Source: Candidatus Eisenbergiella merdipullorum
GTDB lineage: Bacteria > Bacillota > Clostridia > Lachnospirales > Lachnospiraceae
Length of the DNA stretch: 38,259 bases
Reading direction: 5' to 3'
Assembly: GCA_019118445.1 (NCBI GenBank)
Contig: DWYY01000091.1
Location: forward strand, 1 to 38,259
This document shows positions 17,066 to 25,309 of this stretch, one piece after another; positions within the stretch are counted from its first letter, which is position 1, and each line of letters starts with the position of its first letter. Under the pieces are notes generated by a model. The model was not told where the DNA came from and did not search any database. It saw only the letters and a program-made list of their open reading frames with translations. Made by a program: the position numbers and the translations under genes.

Positions 17066-18205
17066 TTACTCCTTATCTGTATTGTTTTTTCCTGACAGCG
17101 GCGGGACCTGTCCCTGCTGCGGAGCCTGCCCTGGCTGTGAGCCGGCCTGCCCCTGCCGCGGCGGAACGGGACCGGGCGCTGCGCCCCCATGGTTTCCACA
17201 CGGACGGTTTCCCAGCTGGCCTGTCCCCGGACGGCTTGCGCCTGACGACGGCCCGTAAACGGGACGGACACCTTTTCCCTGTGCGGCCCGTTTTGCATAG
17301 TTCTTTTCAGAAACGCGCAGCAGCAGCCGGATCACGACTACCGCGACGGCAATGATGACAGCCAGCACGAACAGGATGGGCAGGGAGATCACAAAGCCAA
17401 TGAAAAATTCCCTGATCCCGTTCCCCACACGGTATACATTTTCTGTAAATCCGACCCGGATGCGTTCCCAGGTTCCTTTTTCGGCGGGCGGTGTATAATG
17501 CTCTACCTCGTCGATGGACAGATAGACCGTGCTGTAGCTGACTTGATCGTCCATCGTGCGAAGCTGGGATTCCATGCTCTCCAACTGATAGCGCACTTCC
17601 GTCAGACGGCTCTCCAGGGCAATGATCTCATCCAGCGTCTCCGCCTGCTCCATCAGGGAAAGAAGCCGGTCTTCTTCTTCCTCGTACATGCGCTTACGGC
17701 TCTCCAGGTCCACATAGGAAAGGGTCACATCCTCCACCGTTTCCTGCCGGGAGACGATATTGGAGATCTCTTCCACCTGCCGGATAAATTCATCAAGCCT
17801 GTCTGCAGGTATCCGGAGGGTCATATAAGCGCTGCGGCTCCCGATGCTGTTTTCATTGTAGGCATCGTACCGCTCCGTATAACCGCCAAGCTCTTCCACT
17901 CTGTTCTGTACGCTGGAAACCAGTCCGGAATAATCTTCTGTTTCCACCGTCATGGTCACGTTTTTGATCAGCTTTCTGTCAGAAGCCGCATTCTCTTCCA
18001 CTTCGACGGGTTCCGCACCCGTATCCGCTTCCGCGATCTCCTCATAAATTCCGTCCGCCTGTGCACCAGACATCTCATTCGTCGACGCAGAATCGGAAGA
18101 ACCGGAACTGGCTCCGCAGGCCGGAATCCCGAACAGGATCAGCGCTGCAGCGGCCAGAAGACAGATTTTCACACTCTTTTGTTTTCTGTTTTTCTTCTCT
18201 TTCAT
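17066..18205 (-). CDS. DUF4349-type lipoprotein with coiled coil and membrane segment
   Basis: The 379-residue protein begins with a lipoprotein-like signal (hydrophobic stretch then GIPACG, Cys near residue 30). A Ser/Asp-rich linker follows, then the DUF4349 core: ENAASDRKLIKNVTMTVET, a beta-rich region, and a long coiled coil (about 170-240) with EEEEDRLLSLMEQAETLDEI. A single transmembrane helix (about 280-308) precedes a basic, Gly/Pro/Gln-rich tail of about 70 residues expected in the cytoplasm. Start ATG 18205 lies just after AAAGGGGGG. The gene ends four bases before era and follows the M16 peptidase by 34 bases. Function unknown; members are envelope proteins. Confidence 0.88.
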   Translation of the reverse strand: MKEKKNRKQKSVKICLLAAAALILFGIPACGASSGSSDSASTNEMSGAQADGIYEEIAEADTGAEPVEVEENAASDRKLIKNVTMTVETEDYSGLVSSVQNRVEELGGYTERYDAYNENSIGSRSAYMTLRIPADRLDEFIRQVEEISNIVSRQETVEDVTLSYVDLESRKRMYEEEEDRLLSLMEQAETLDEIIALESRLTEVRYQLESMESQLRTMDDQVSYSTVYLSIDEVEHYTPPAEKGTWERIRVGFTENVYRVGNGIREFFIGFVISLPILFVLAVIIAVAVVVIRLLLRVSEKNYAKRAAQGKGVRPVYGPSSGASRPGTGQLGNRPCGNHGGAAPGPVPPRQGQAGSQPGQAPQQGQVPPLSGKNNTDKE

Positions 18206-18239
18206 AAACCCCCCTTTGATAACGCGTAAATTTTCTGGA

Positions 18240-21158
18240 TCAATACAGGTTTTCCAGATGCAGGAACATATCCTTTTCTTCTCTGAGCTTCTCCTCATTT
18301 CCGACCACGCAGAGGCAGTCGTCTTTCATAAAAGCGCGGATGTGGGCCGCGAGGGCGCGGATGTCCTCTTGTCCGGCGGAAAGCACCTCATCTCTTTCCT
18401 TCTGAAGATCCTCAAGCGTCTGATTGGTCAGAAAAGCGCTCATGGAGCGAAGTCCCTTTGCAGCCGGATTTAGCGGCGTGTCCATCTCACTGACGGCGCC
18501 GATGATGTACTGCGTCATGGTCCGCTCATCCCCGTCAAAATGCTCTACAAAATCGGCGGCCTTCTCATAGACCTCCACTGTTTCTTTGAGATTGGGGTCT
18601 CTGTAGGAAACAAAATAACTGTCCCCGCTCTTACCAAAGGAACACATACAGCCGTAGGCTCCGCCCTTAACGCGGACCTCCTGCCACAGGTACTCATAGC
18701 TCATCAGGACCTTCAGCACACGCAGCGCGCCCGTATAGGAAAGTCCTTTATTGATGAAGTTTCCGGCCCGACAGACGTACTGCACCTGGGAAGCGGACAG
18801 GAAACCTTCGTTTCTCTTCTCCGGTTCAATAGAAAAAGGCGTTCCTTTTACGGCATCCGTAAACAGGGAGTCCTTTACCTCTTTTGCAAGATCCAGGAAC
18901 TCTTCGTAATGTTCCTTTGTTCCGATATAGTCGAGCAGCAGGTTTTCTGGACGGAAAATGCAGCGGACAAGCCGGTCAAGTTTGTCCTTCAGCTCTTCCT
19001 TTCTGCTATCAAAGTGCTTCTCCAGATCATCCACCAGGCGGTAAAAAGGCATGCCGCTCAGATGTTCCTGGATGGCAGCAGGCCTGGAAAAATAAGACAT
19101 GGCGCGTCCCGCCGCCACGCTGTGCCCGGCGGAGATCAGGGCGGACTGCAGGTGGGATTTCAGCTCCGCCAGGATCTCATACAGCCTCTTTTCATCGTCA
19201 AAGCGGGAATGGAGCATGATCTCCTTCGAAAGCTGTACGGCGCGCCCCAGGTTGTCCTCCAGCGTTTTCGCCTTGATCTCAAAGGTTACCCTGCACTCCT
19301 CCAGGTTCTTCGCATTGGTGAAAAGGTTTGTCACCGCGGTGATCCCGCCTGTTTCCATGTTGATCTCATGGAACAGCTCTCCGTAGGAATGCTCCGTTGT
19401 ATCCACATAGCCCAGCACCGCCTTCAGGATGCCGACATAGGGGAACAGCTCTCCCGGCACATTCTTCAGGTCGAACAGGAAGCGGAAATAGCTGATATGG
19501 TTGGTAAACAGCTCGTGGTACATCACCGTATTATCCCCAAGGGATCCGATCTCATTGACCAGCGGCTCCGCCTCTTTCCGGATGTCCTCCCGCTTTAAGA
19601 GGGGAATGCAGGAAAGCGCTTCCTTCGTATCCGGCGTTTCCTGATATTTCCTAAGTTCTTGGGTCTCATGGACGATACCGGAGATCTCCTCAGGAGAAAG
19701 TCCGGCCTTGTAGTCGGCCAGTTTTTTTTGTAAATGATCATCATGCTCTTTGGAAAGCCCTTTCTTAGGCTCCAACGTCAGGATGCTCTTGTGACGGTTC
19801 TCGATCATATAAGTCCGGATCAGCTTTTCATAATAATCGGTATCCGCCTTCTTTCGCAGGCTCTTATAGGTCTCTCCGGCTTCGATATGGATGAAAGGCT
19901 TCGTATCATCATACAGCCAGCTGTCCAGAACCTGCAGGCCGTACATAAGCCCGGCGGGATAGGAACCGAAATCGGCCTCTCTGTAGCGGAACTCATAATA
20001 ATTCAGGCCCGCCTTCAGGGCTTTTTTGTCTATGCCATCCTTTGCCAGCCGTGCCAGCTCGCTCTCGATCGTCTCCACGAAAGCATCCTTATCGGAAAGG
20101 TTCGCGTTCTTTGCGATAATACTGAAATAGGGCTGACGCAAGCCGTTTTCATAGTAGCTGTAAACATCCTTGCCGATCTTTTTATCCAGCAGCGCCTGTT
20201 TCAGGGGAGCGCCCGGCGCGCTGCACAGGGCGTAGTCCAGCACCTGAAAGGCGATGTAACGCTCCCGGTCCAGATTGTCGCCCACAACGATATTATAGGA
20301 AAGGTAGGTATTGTCCTTTTCCGGCTCGCTGTCCGTGATGGGATACACTCCGGAGGTCTCTTTTTTTTCCGTAAAAGGCGGCTGCACGCTGATCTCGGAA
20401 TCCACCTCGATCCGGTCAAAATGGGACAGGTACTCCCGGTCCAGATAGTCCAGCTTCTCCGCCATGTCCATATTTCCGTACAGGTAAATATAGCTGTTGG
20501 AGGGGTGATAAAATTTCCGGTGGAAATCCAGGAATTCCTCATAGGTCAACTCCGGGATCACATCCGGATCGCCGCCGGACTCCATGGCATAGGGTGTATC
20601 GGGATACAGGGTTTCGGAAATCTTCCTCTCCAACACATCGTCCGGAGAAGAAAAAGCGCCCTTCATTTCATTATAGACCACACCGTTTATGGAAAGCTCC
20701 GCCTCCGGCGCTTCCAGCTCGTAATGCCAGCCCTCCTGCTCGAAGATCTTCTTTTCTTTATAAATATTAGGATAGAAAACCGCGTCCAGATAAACGTGCA
20801 TCAGGTTCTGAAAATCTGTGTCGTTGCAGCTCGCGACCGGGTATACCGTCTTGTCCGGATAGGTCATGGCGTTTAAAAAAGTGTTCAGGCTGCCCTTAGC
20901 CAGCTCTATAAACGGGTCCTTCACCGGGAAATCCCGGCTGCCCTCCAGCACAGAATGCTCGATGATATGCGCCACGCCCGTGCTGTTCTTCGGCGGGGTG
21001 CGGAATCCGATATAGAACACCTTGTTTTCATCCTCATTGGACAAAAGGGCAATCCTAGCTCCGCTCTTCTTATGTTCCAGCAGGCAGCTTGAGGAATTCA
21101 GGTCCTCGATCCGCCGCATTTCAAGAATCGAATAATTTGTCAGTTCTTCCAGCTTCAT
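18240..21158 (-). CDS. M16C (PreP-like) zinc metallopeptidase
   Basis: This 972-residue protein is an insulinase-family peptidase of the presequence-protease type: one chain with four related domains forming a closed chamber that degrades peptides. The inverted zinc motif HIIEH (H64, E67, H68) sits in TGVAHIIEHSVLEGS, and the third ligand Glu164 is in VVYNEMKGAFSS. The C-terminal half carries the Arg/Tyr substrate-binding region (KGGAYGCMCSFG). There is no signal peptide, so it is cytoplasmic. Start ATG 21158 has GGAGG five bases upstream. It is the first gene of the run leading to DUF4349 and era. The family is certain; the physiological substrate is not known. Confidence 0.94.
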   Translation of the reverse strand: MKLEELTNYSILEMRRIEDLNSSSCLLEHKKSGARIALLSNEDENKVFYIGFRTPPKNSTGVAHIIEHSVLEGSRDFPVKDPFIELAKGSLNTFLNAMTYPDKTVYPVASCNDTDFQNLMHVYLDAVFYPNIYKEKKIFEQEGWHYELEAPEAELSINGVVYNEMKGAFSSPDDVLERKISETLYPDTPYAMESGGDPDVIPELTYEEFLDFHRKFYHPSNSYIYLYGNMDMAEKLDYLDREYLSHFDRIEVDSEISVQPPFTEKKETSGVYPITDSEPEKDNTYLSYNIVVGDNLDRERYIAFQVLDYALCSAPGAPLKQALLDKKIGKDVYSYYENGLRQPYFSIIAKNANLSDKDAFVETIESELARLAKDGIDKKALKAGLNYYEFRYREADFGSYPAGLMYGLQVLDSWLYDDTKPFIHIEAGETYKSLRKKADTDYYEKLIRTYMIENRHKSILTLEPKKGLSKEHDDHLQKKLADYKAGLSPEEISGIVHETQELRKYQETPDTKEALSCIPLLKREDIRKEAEPLVNEIGSLGDNTVMYHELFTNHISYFRFLFDLKNVPGELFPYVGILKAVLGYVDTTEHSYGELFHEINMETGGITAVTNLFTNAKNLEECRVTFEIKAKTLEDNLGRAVQLSKEIMLHSRFDDEKRLYEILAELKSHLQSALISAGHSVAAGRAMSYFSRPAAIQEHLSGMPFYRLVDDLEKHFDSRKEELKDKLDRLVRCIFRPENLLLDYIGTKEHYEEFLDLAKEVKDSLFTDAVKGTPFSIEPEKRNEGFLSASQVQYVCRAGNFINKGLSYTGALRVLKVLMSYEYLWQEVRVKGGAYGCMCSFGKSGDSYFVSYRDPNLKETVEVYEKAADFVEHFDGDERTMTQYIIGAVSEMDTPLNPAAKGLRSMSAFLTNQTLEDLQKERDEVLSAGQEDIRALAAHIRAFMKDDCLCVVGNEEKLREEKDMFLHLENLY

Positions 21159-21208
21159 ATCTGCCTCCATACAGTTTGCTTTTGTTGCTGTGTTTTTGCA
21201 TAGAATAA

Positions 21209-21237
21209 AGTATATCATCTTTTGGAGGAATTATAAA
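21209..21237 (-). promoter_or_regulatory. Probable promoter of the M16C peptidase gene
   Basis: On the minus strand the -10 TATACT (21209-21214) and a weaker -35 TTTATA (21232-21237) are spaced by 17 bases, about 50 bases ahead of the start codon. Confidence 0.6.
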
Positions 21238-21371
21238 GCTTGAGTTATTTCCTGCAAAAGCCCTTAAACTCTTCACGTGATGTGCCTAGTGTCCGGCTCT
21301 GTGCTTGCTCTCACCAATTTTGTGAATCTTATTTTGAAAGTCCAAAAATTGCTTATGTTCCGAAACGAATT

Positions 21372-22080
21372 ATGACATATCTTCTGTGCGCTTTCTGCTG
21401 TCTTGCCATTTCTGGTACGATACAGGCAGTTTATGCCCAGGGTGAAACACCGGCCTGTACAGGTGTGTACCGCAATATTGACACCTTTCTGCAGGATGGC
21501 GTAAAAAAGCTCATATTCCCTCGATGTCTGTGACCATTGTGAGCGATGATGAGGTCCTGTTTTCTGCGTGCTACGGTGACTGTGAAAGCAGCGATACGCT
21601 GTTCTTTCTCGGCTCTGCCAGCAAATCCTTCACTGCTGTCTGCATCATGCAGTTGGCAAAAGATGGGAAAATAGACTTGGAGGCGCCTGTGGCCGCTTAT
21701 CTTCCAGCTGCAACAGACGGCGCTGGAATCTCTGTAAGCCAGCTGCTGGATCACACAAGCGGGCTTGGCCGATACCAGCCTCTCAAAAATTAAAGGTCGT
21801 AATATTGGGGGCCTTGTAAATATAAATATCCTTCCTCAAAAGACGCCTGGATCACCGTCCCTGCCGGATATACCTCATCTTCCACAGACGATCTGGGAAA
21901 ATATCTGCAGATGTATCTGAACGGAGGAAACGGCATTCTCTCAGAATCCGGCAATGACAGGATGCTTTATGGGGATGCCGTCTATGGGGATGGAGACATC
22001 CCTTATTGGTACAGCTATGGATGGACCCGGATCGAAGAACCCCTTTCCGAACCGGTACTGCCCCATAACGGGATTCCTTT
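21372..22080 (+). pseudogene. Decayed serine hydrolase (class C beta-lactamase / DD-peptidase-like)
   Basis: Three pieces of one gene can be read. ATG 21372 starts a signal peptide (MTYLLCAFCCLAISGTIQA) and mature start. At 21503-21508 a run of six A has lost one base: restoring it continues the frame into AHIPSMSVTIVSDDEVLFSA. That frame carries the catalytic SxxK motif in GSASKSFTA and LLDHTSGLG, then stops at 21793. After a missing part, SSKDAWITVPAGY and later YSYGWTRIEEPLSEPV (about 21836-22080) resume the family, with the Tyr-x-Tyr-Gly-Trp pattern. The C-terminal membrane part is gone, replaced by the end of bioY. No ribosome site is visible. Frameshift, internal deletion and truncation together make it a pseudogene. 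Confidence 0.8.
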
Positions 22081-22090
22081 TGAGCACGAG

Positions 22091-22726
22091 TCAGCGCAGG
22101 CTTTTTCTCCGTACAGGCCTTTGCAGGAAAGAAGCCCGGTACAGCCGTTTTCGTACCTGAAGACCCAGGAGGCAGGCAAGGAACAGCGAACAGATATCCT
22201 TGACCAGATAGGGCACAGAAACCAGGACCGCCGCCTGCCAGAAGCTTAGGTTTCCGAGAATGGCAAACTGTGCCGTTCCGAGCACATGACAGATGACAAG
22301 GCCGAGGATCCCTATCAGAAAACCTGCAGCCATGGAAGAAAGAGTGCCTTTTCTTTTCTCAGGCTTTTTCTTTTCCCCGACCTTTTTCCCATCACCATCA
22401 GCGGATCCCGCCATCATCGCCGCGCCCAGTCCCGCAAAGAAAGCGAGGAACAGGAACCCCCAGATAAAGCCGCCCGTCTTGCCGACAATCGCGCCGAGAC
22501 CGCCGTTGAAGCCGGAAAATACGGGGACACCCACCGCGCCCAGCAGGATGTAGACAAAAGTGGCGATCGATCCGCGTTTTGCCCCGAGCACCACGCCCGT
22601 AAGCGCCACCGCGAAGGTCTGAAGCGTAACCGGAACGCCGGAAGGAAGAGGGATCGCGATCTGCGCCAGGACGGCGATCACTGCCGCGAACATTGCCGTT
22701 ATGACCATGGTTTTTGTTGATTTCAT
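22091..22726 (-). CDS. bioY: Biotin transporter substrate-binding component BioY
   Basis: BioY is the integral membrane S-component that binds biotin, alone or with an ECF energy-coupling module. The 211-residue protein has about six hydrophobic segments and the family hallmark region PSGVPVTLQTFAVALTG followed by GVPVFSGFNGGLGAIVGKTGG. A charged loop of roughly 25 residues rich in Lys/Gly (around 108-132) interrupts the middle and is longer than usual. The C-terminal tail is strongly basic. The start has AGGGAG nine bases upstream. No ecfA/ecfT genes are nearby, so shared housekeeping ECF subunits are likely. A BirA-type operator lies upstream. Confidence 0.95.
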   Translation of the reverse strand: MKSTKTMVITAMFAAVIAVLAQIAIPLPSGVPVTLQTFAVALTGVVLGAKRGSIATFVYILLGAVGVPVFSGFNGGLGAIVGKTGGFIWGFLFLAFFAGLGAAMMAGSADGDGKKVGEKKKPEKRKGTLSSMAAGFLIGILGLVICHVLGTAQFAILGNLSFWQAAVLVSVPYLVKDICSLFLACLLGLQVRKRLYRASFLQRPVRRKSLR

Positions 22727-22810
22727 TGCTGTACTCTCCCTGATGGTTTTTGAAAGCGGTGTGGAAAGAGGAAAACTTTTCCATTTCCAGATGCTTCCCT
22801 TTCAGGAAAA

Positions 22811-22865
22811 AGAATAACATGGGCGAAGGCATAATGTCAACTTGTTTTAAACAATAGTTGACAAT
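22811..22865 (-). promoter_or_regulatory. BirA-like biotin operator overlapping the bioY promoter
   Basis: TGTCAAC (22835-22841), 15 bases, then GTTGACA (22857-22863) form a perfect inverted repeat of the form known for biotin-protein-ligase repressors in Firmicutes (TTGT-AAC-N15-GTTAACAA type). The promoter -35 TTGACA (22835-22840, minus strand) lies inside one half site; a -10 TATTCT (22811-22816) follows at 18 bases. Biotin-bound BirA would therefore block bioY. Confidence 0.82.
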
Positions 22866-22883
22866 AGTAGCAAACCCGGTCTT

Positions 22884-23294
22884 TCAGACCACCACCATGG
22901 CAAGCCCCAGCTTGCTGATATGCATCTCCTCCACCACGATCGTATCTTTTTTCCGGTGCAATTCTTCGCTGTCCACCACTTCATCCAGCGTATATTCCCG
23001 GTTGACGTATCCCGGCTTTTTCCGTTTTTTTCCATCCGCTTCCTGCCAGACGCTCATCCGGAACTGTGTCCTCATTTTTTTCATGGCGCGGTAGGAGGCG
23101 CTGTCCTTCGTCAGATAAAAGAGATGATTTTCCGGGGTGGTGTCTTCGGCTACCTCTTTCAGGAAGATGCGGACGATCACTTCACGGAGTTTGTGCGGAA
23201 GCTCCTCATTTTCCGCAAGCTCTCCGTAGGTGGAACGGGCTCCGATATAAATGTTGGAAATATCCTGGATCATATATTTAAAATCATTATCTGC
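22884..23294 (-). CDS. Small protein of unknown function linked to the sigma-like gene
   Basis: This 136-residue protein is soluble, charged and mixed helix/strand, beginning MADNDFKYMIQDISNIYIGA and ending in a hydrophobic VVV tail. It has no signal peptide, membrane helix or cysteine cluster. It contains a basic patch ADGKKRKKPGYVNREY and an acidic stretch DEVVDSEELHRKKD. The start at 23294 has GGAG six bases upstream; in-frame ATGs at 23309 and 23336 are alternatives. It lies 53 bases downstream of the sigma-like gene on the same strand. I do not recognise a family; the linkage suggests it acts with the sigma-like protein or the rhomboid-like protein. Confidence 0.85.
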   Translation of the reverse strand, partial: ADNDFKYMIQDISNIYIGARSTYGELAENEELPHKLREVIVRIFLKEVAEDTTPENHLFYLTKDSASYRAMKKMRTQFRMSVWQEADGKKRKKPGYVNREYTLDEVVDSEELHRKKDTIVVEEMHISKLGLAMVVV

Positions 23295-23347
23295 CATTTC
23301 CGTCTCCATTTCATGCCTTATGCCCTTCAGACGCATCCGGAGGGCCT

Positions 23348-24094
23348 TTAATTTTCTGTCTTGCTGTCGATATCCTCAATGGCGTCGCCCGAAAGGTCTA
23401 CCGCTTCCTTCAGGTCAAAGAGGCTCATCCCGGTTTCATCCGCAAGCTCTGAAAGCGTCACCTTCCGCCCCAGGCTTTCCGCAAGCTCTCTCGCCTGATC
23501 CGCGACCGTATTGACCTTGTCGGCAATCTTCTGCCCCGTTTCTTTTTCCTGGACGTTCTCAGCGATATGGTTCTCCATCGCTTCCATGATCATGCTTCCG
23601 ATCAGCCCTTCCGCCTGGGACGCATTTTCCGCACTCTGCAGCATTTCCACAGCCATGGCAAGAGCCAGATTCCCTTCCCCGATCAGATCCTCCAGGAGCG
23701 CTCCCTGGCCCGCGTACAGCTTCGCGATATCGGCCACCTGGGGCAGATAGATTTCTGTCAGCCGCCTTTTCGCATCCGCATCACCCGCCATGGCGGACAG
23801 TGTGACCGCTTCTTTTTCACCGTCGGAAGGAGACTCCATTCCGGCAAGCCCTTCCAGATAAGAATCCAGATAATCGATCTCCTCCTGCGACAGATATTCC
23901 TCCGGGTCAAGCGGTTCCCCGATCCCGATCTTCTGTCCGGTAAGATAATCGAAGACCAGTTTCATCTGGCCTTCATCAAAATGCATATCCGCAAATGCAT
24001 CCCGCACCTGCTTCTCCTGTACCAGACCGCCCTGCTCCTTTGCAAGACGCTTGATGCTTTCAAGCCGGGCGGCAAATTCCATTTCCTGATTCAT
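23348..24094 (-). CDS. Sigma-70-like protein lacking region 4
   Basis: The 248-residue protein resembles a primary sigma factor in order but is truncated. Residues 6-55 look like region 1.1. Residues 68-104 carry SQEEIDYLDSYLEG and an AMAGDADAK motif that in sigma factors precedes region 2. Residues 108-150 are region 2.1/2.2 (RRLTEIYLPQVADIAKLYAG and DLIGEGNLALAMAVE). The aromatic melting and -10 recognition part (2.3/2.4) is missing or degenerate. Residues 193-236 match region 3 (ARELAESLGRKVTLSELADE). No region 4 follows, so it cannot read a -35 box normally. It may bind RNA polymerase as a modulator. The start has GAGGG eight bases upstream; it is 14 bases after the rhomboid-like gene. 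Confidence 0.85.
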   Translation of the reverse strand: MNQEMEFAARLESIKRLAKEQGGLVQEKQVRDAFADMHFDEGQMKLVFDYLTGQKIGIGEPLDPEEYLSQEEIDYLDSYLEGLAGMESPSDGEKEAVTLSAMAGDADAKRRLTEIYLPQVADIAKLYAGQGALLEDLIGEGNLALAMAVEMLQSAENASQAEGLIGSMIMEAMENHIAENVQEKETGQKIADKVNTVADQARELAESLGRKVTLSELADETGMSLFDLKEAVDLSGDAIEDIDSKTEN

Positions 24095-24108
24095 ATGATC
24101 TTCCCTCT

Positions 24109-25017
24109 TTATTTCACTTCATGCGGCGGTTTGACATGCACATGGGTATAAAGATGATACTGGCAGTATTCATAGTTTCCGTAGCATTTGGAACAGAAAC
24201 GGAACTCCAGGGTGGGATCATCTTCTTCCGTCCTGCCGCACACCGCGCATCTGTGTTTCGTAACATGGTTTGACGAACGCGTCTGCCGCCGGAATTCATG
24301 CCGCCGCCTCATCTGTTTCGGCGACATGTGGATGCGGTTCCTGCTGGTAAAGAAAAATACGATGAAATTCAGCAGGGAGGAGCCGATCACAACCCAGGTC
24401 ACGATCCCGCCGGAAAGGGCGGAATAGATCAGTAGCGCCGCGTAAATGATCCCCAGCCATTTGACCCGGATAGGAATGATGAACATGAGAAGCACCTGCA
24501 TATCCGGAAAAGTTGCCGCATAAGCGAGAAAGATCGACATATTGATGTAGTAGGTGGAAAAGGCCCCGAAATATACTGCCGTCCCGCTGTTTAAGATATA
24601 GACCGTATCCGTTCCCATAGGGATCGCCGTTGCTCCTGAGATCAGGCAGAACAGGAACAGAAGGATGCTGCCCAGGATCGTAAACAGCATGCCGGAAAAC
24701 AGGTACACATTATACCGATAGGTACCCCAGACCCGTTCCAACTGGGTACCGATCGAATAATAAAACACCAGCGTAATGAGAACAAAAAAGATATTTGAAG
24801 TGTCCGGCGGAATGATGACCCAGGTAATAAGCCGCCAGATCTGCCCATGGGTGAAGATTTCAAAAGGGTCGAGAGTGAGGTAGCCCAGAAACGCCGGATT
24901 GATCCGATAGATCAGATAACCCACCGCATAGCAGATCACCAGGTACAGGGAAAGATTCGGGATCGCATATCTGCCGAACTTTCTCTCAAATTTATTGGAA
25001 AAACCGTTTCCTGTCAT
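24109..25017 (-). CDS. Rhomboid-like membrane protein with C-terminal cysteine-rich tail
   Basis: The 302-residue protein has about six membrane segments and the rhomboid-fold opening, including HGQIWRLITWVIIPP (the WR-motif region). The active-site GxSG of rhomboid proteases is not seen: the equivalent segment reads VYFGAFSTYYI, and no membrane histidine is obvious, so it is probably a non-peptidase relative. The last 60 residues form a basic linker then CAVCG, CSKC and CQYH, a likely zinc-binding module facing the cytoplasm. The start at 25017 is nine bases from AAGGAG; ATG 25023 is alternative. It heads the cluster with the sigma-like and 136-residue genes. Confidence 0.85.
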   Translation of the reverse strand: MTGNGFSNKFERKFGRYAIPNLSLYLVICYAVGYLIYRINPAFLGYLTLDPFEIFTHGQIWRLITWVIIPPDTSNIFFVLITLVFYYSIGTQLERVWGTYRYNVYLFSGMLFTILGSILLFLFCLISGATAIPMGTDTVYILNSGTAVYFGAFSTYYINMSIFLAYAATFPDMQVLLMFIIPIRVKWLGIIYAALLIYSALSGGIVTWVVIGSSLLNFIVFFFTSRNRIHMSPKQMRRRHEFRRQTRSSNHVTKHRCAVCGRTEEDDPTLEFRFCSKCYGNYEYCQYHLYTHVHVKPPHEVK

Positions 25018-25053
25018 ATTCATTAACTCCTTTGTCCGCGTCATCCTTCAGTC

Positions 25054-25082
25054 ATTTTATCATTAAGGCACCCAAAAGTAAA
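25054..25082 (-). promoter_or_regulatory. Probable promoter of the rhomboid / sigma-like cluster
   Basis: On the minus strand -35 TTTACT (25077-25082), a 17-base spacer and -10 TAAAAT (25054-25059) lie about 40 bases ahead of the start. Confidence 0.6.
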
Positions 25083-25225
25083 CGGACGCTTTGCTGATTT
25101 AAGAAAAGTTATAAAAACTTTATATTTTGTCCAATGTCAGCGGCAAATACCGTATTTACCATGCTTCTACGCTTTCTGCACAACTGTTTGTGAAACGGCA
25201 GGTCAGTTTTTAGCAGGTTCTTAGG

Positions 25226-25254
25226 TTGCTTTTCCTGAAACTGTGTCGTATAAT
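25226..25254 (+). promoter_or_regulatory. Promoter of the activase gene
   Basis: -35 TTGCTT (25226-25231), a 17-base spacer and a perfect TATAAT (25249-25254) precede the start by 55 bases. The leader includes a three-codon frame (25302-25313, ATG-GCA-ATA-TGA) whose stop overlaps the activase ATG and which lies closer to the ribosome site AAGGA. Confidence 0.85.
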
Positions 25255-25309
25255 GTAACAGTTAGTCGAAAACACACATTAAATAAGAAGAAAGGAAGAA
25301 AATGGCAAT

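Larger units (their letters stand above)
25018..25309. other. Divergent intergenic region between rhomboid-like gene and activase gene
   Basis: These 292 bases hold the two divergent promoters listed separately. The AT-rich centre (25100-25200) shows no clear hairpin, riboswitch core or small gene. The repeated short A/T tracts are typical of promoter upstream sequence. Confidence 0.6.
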
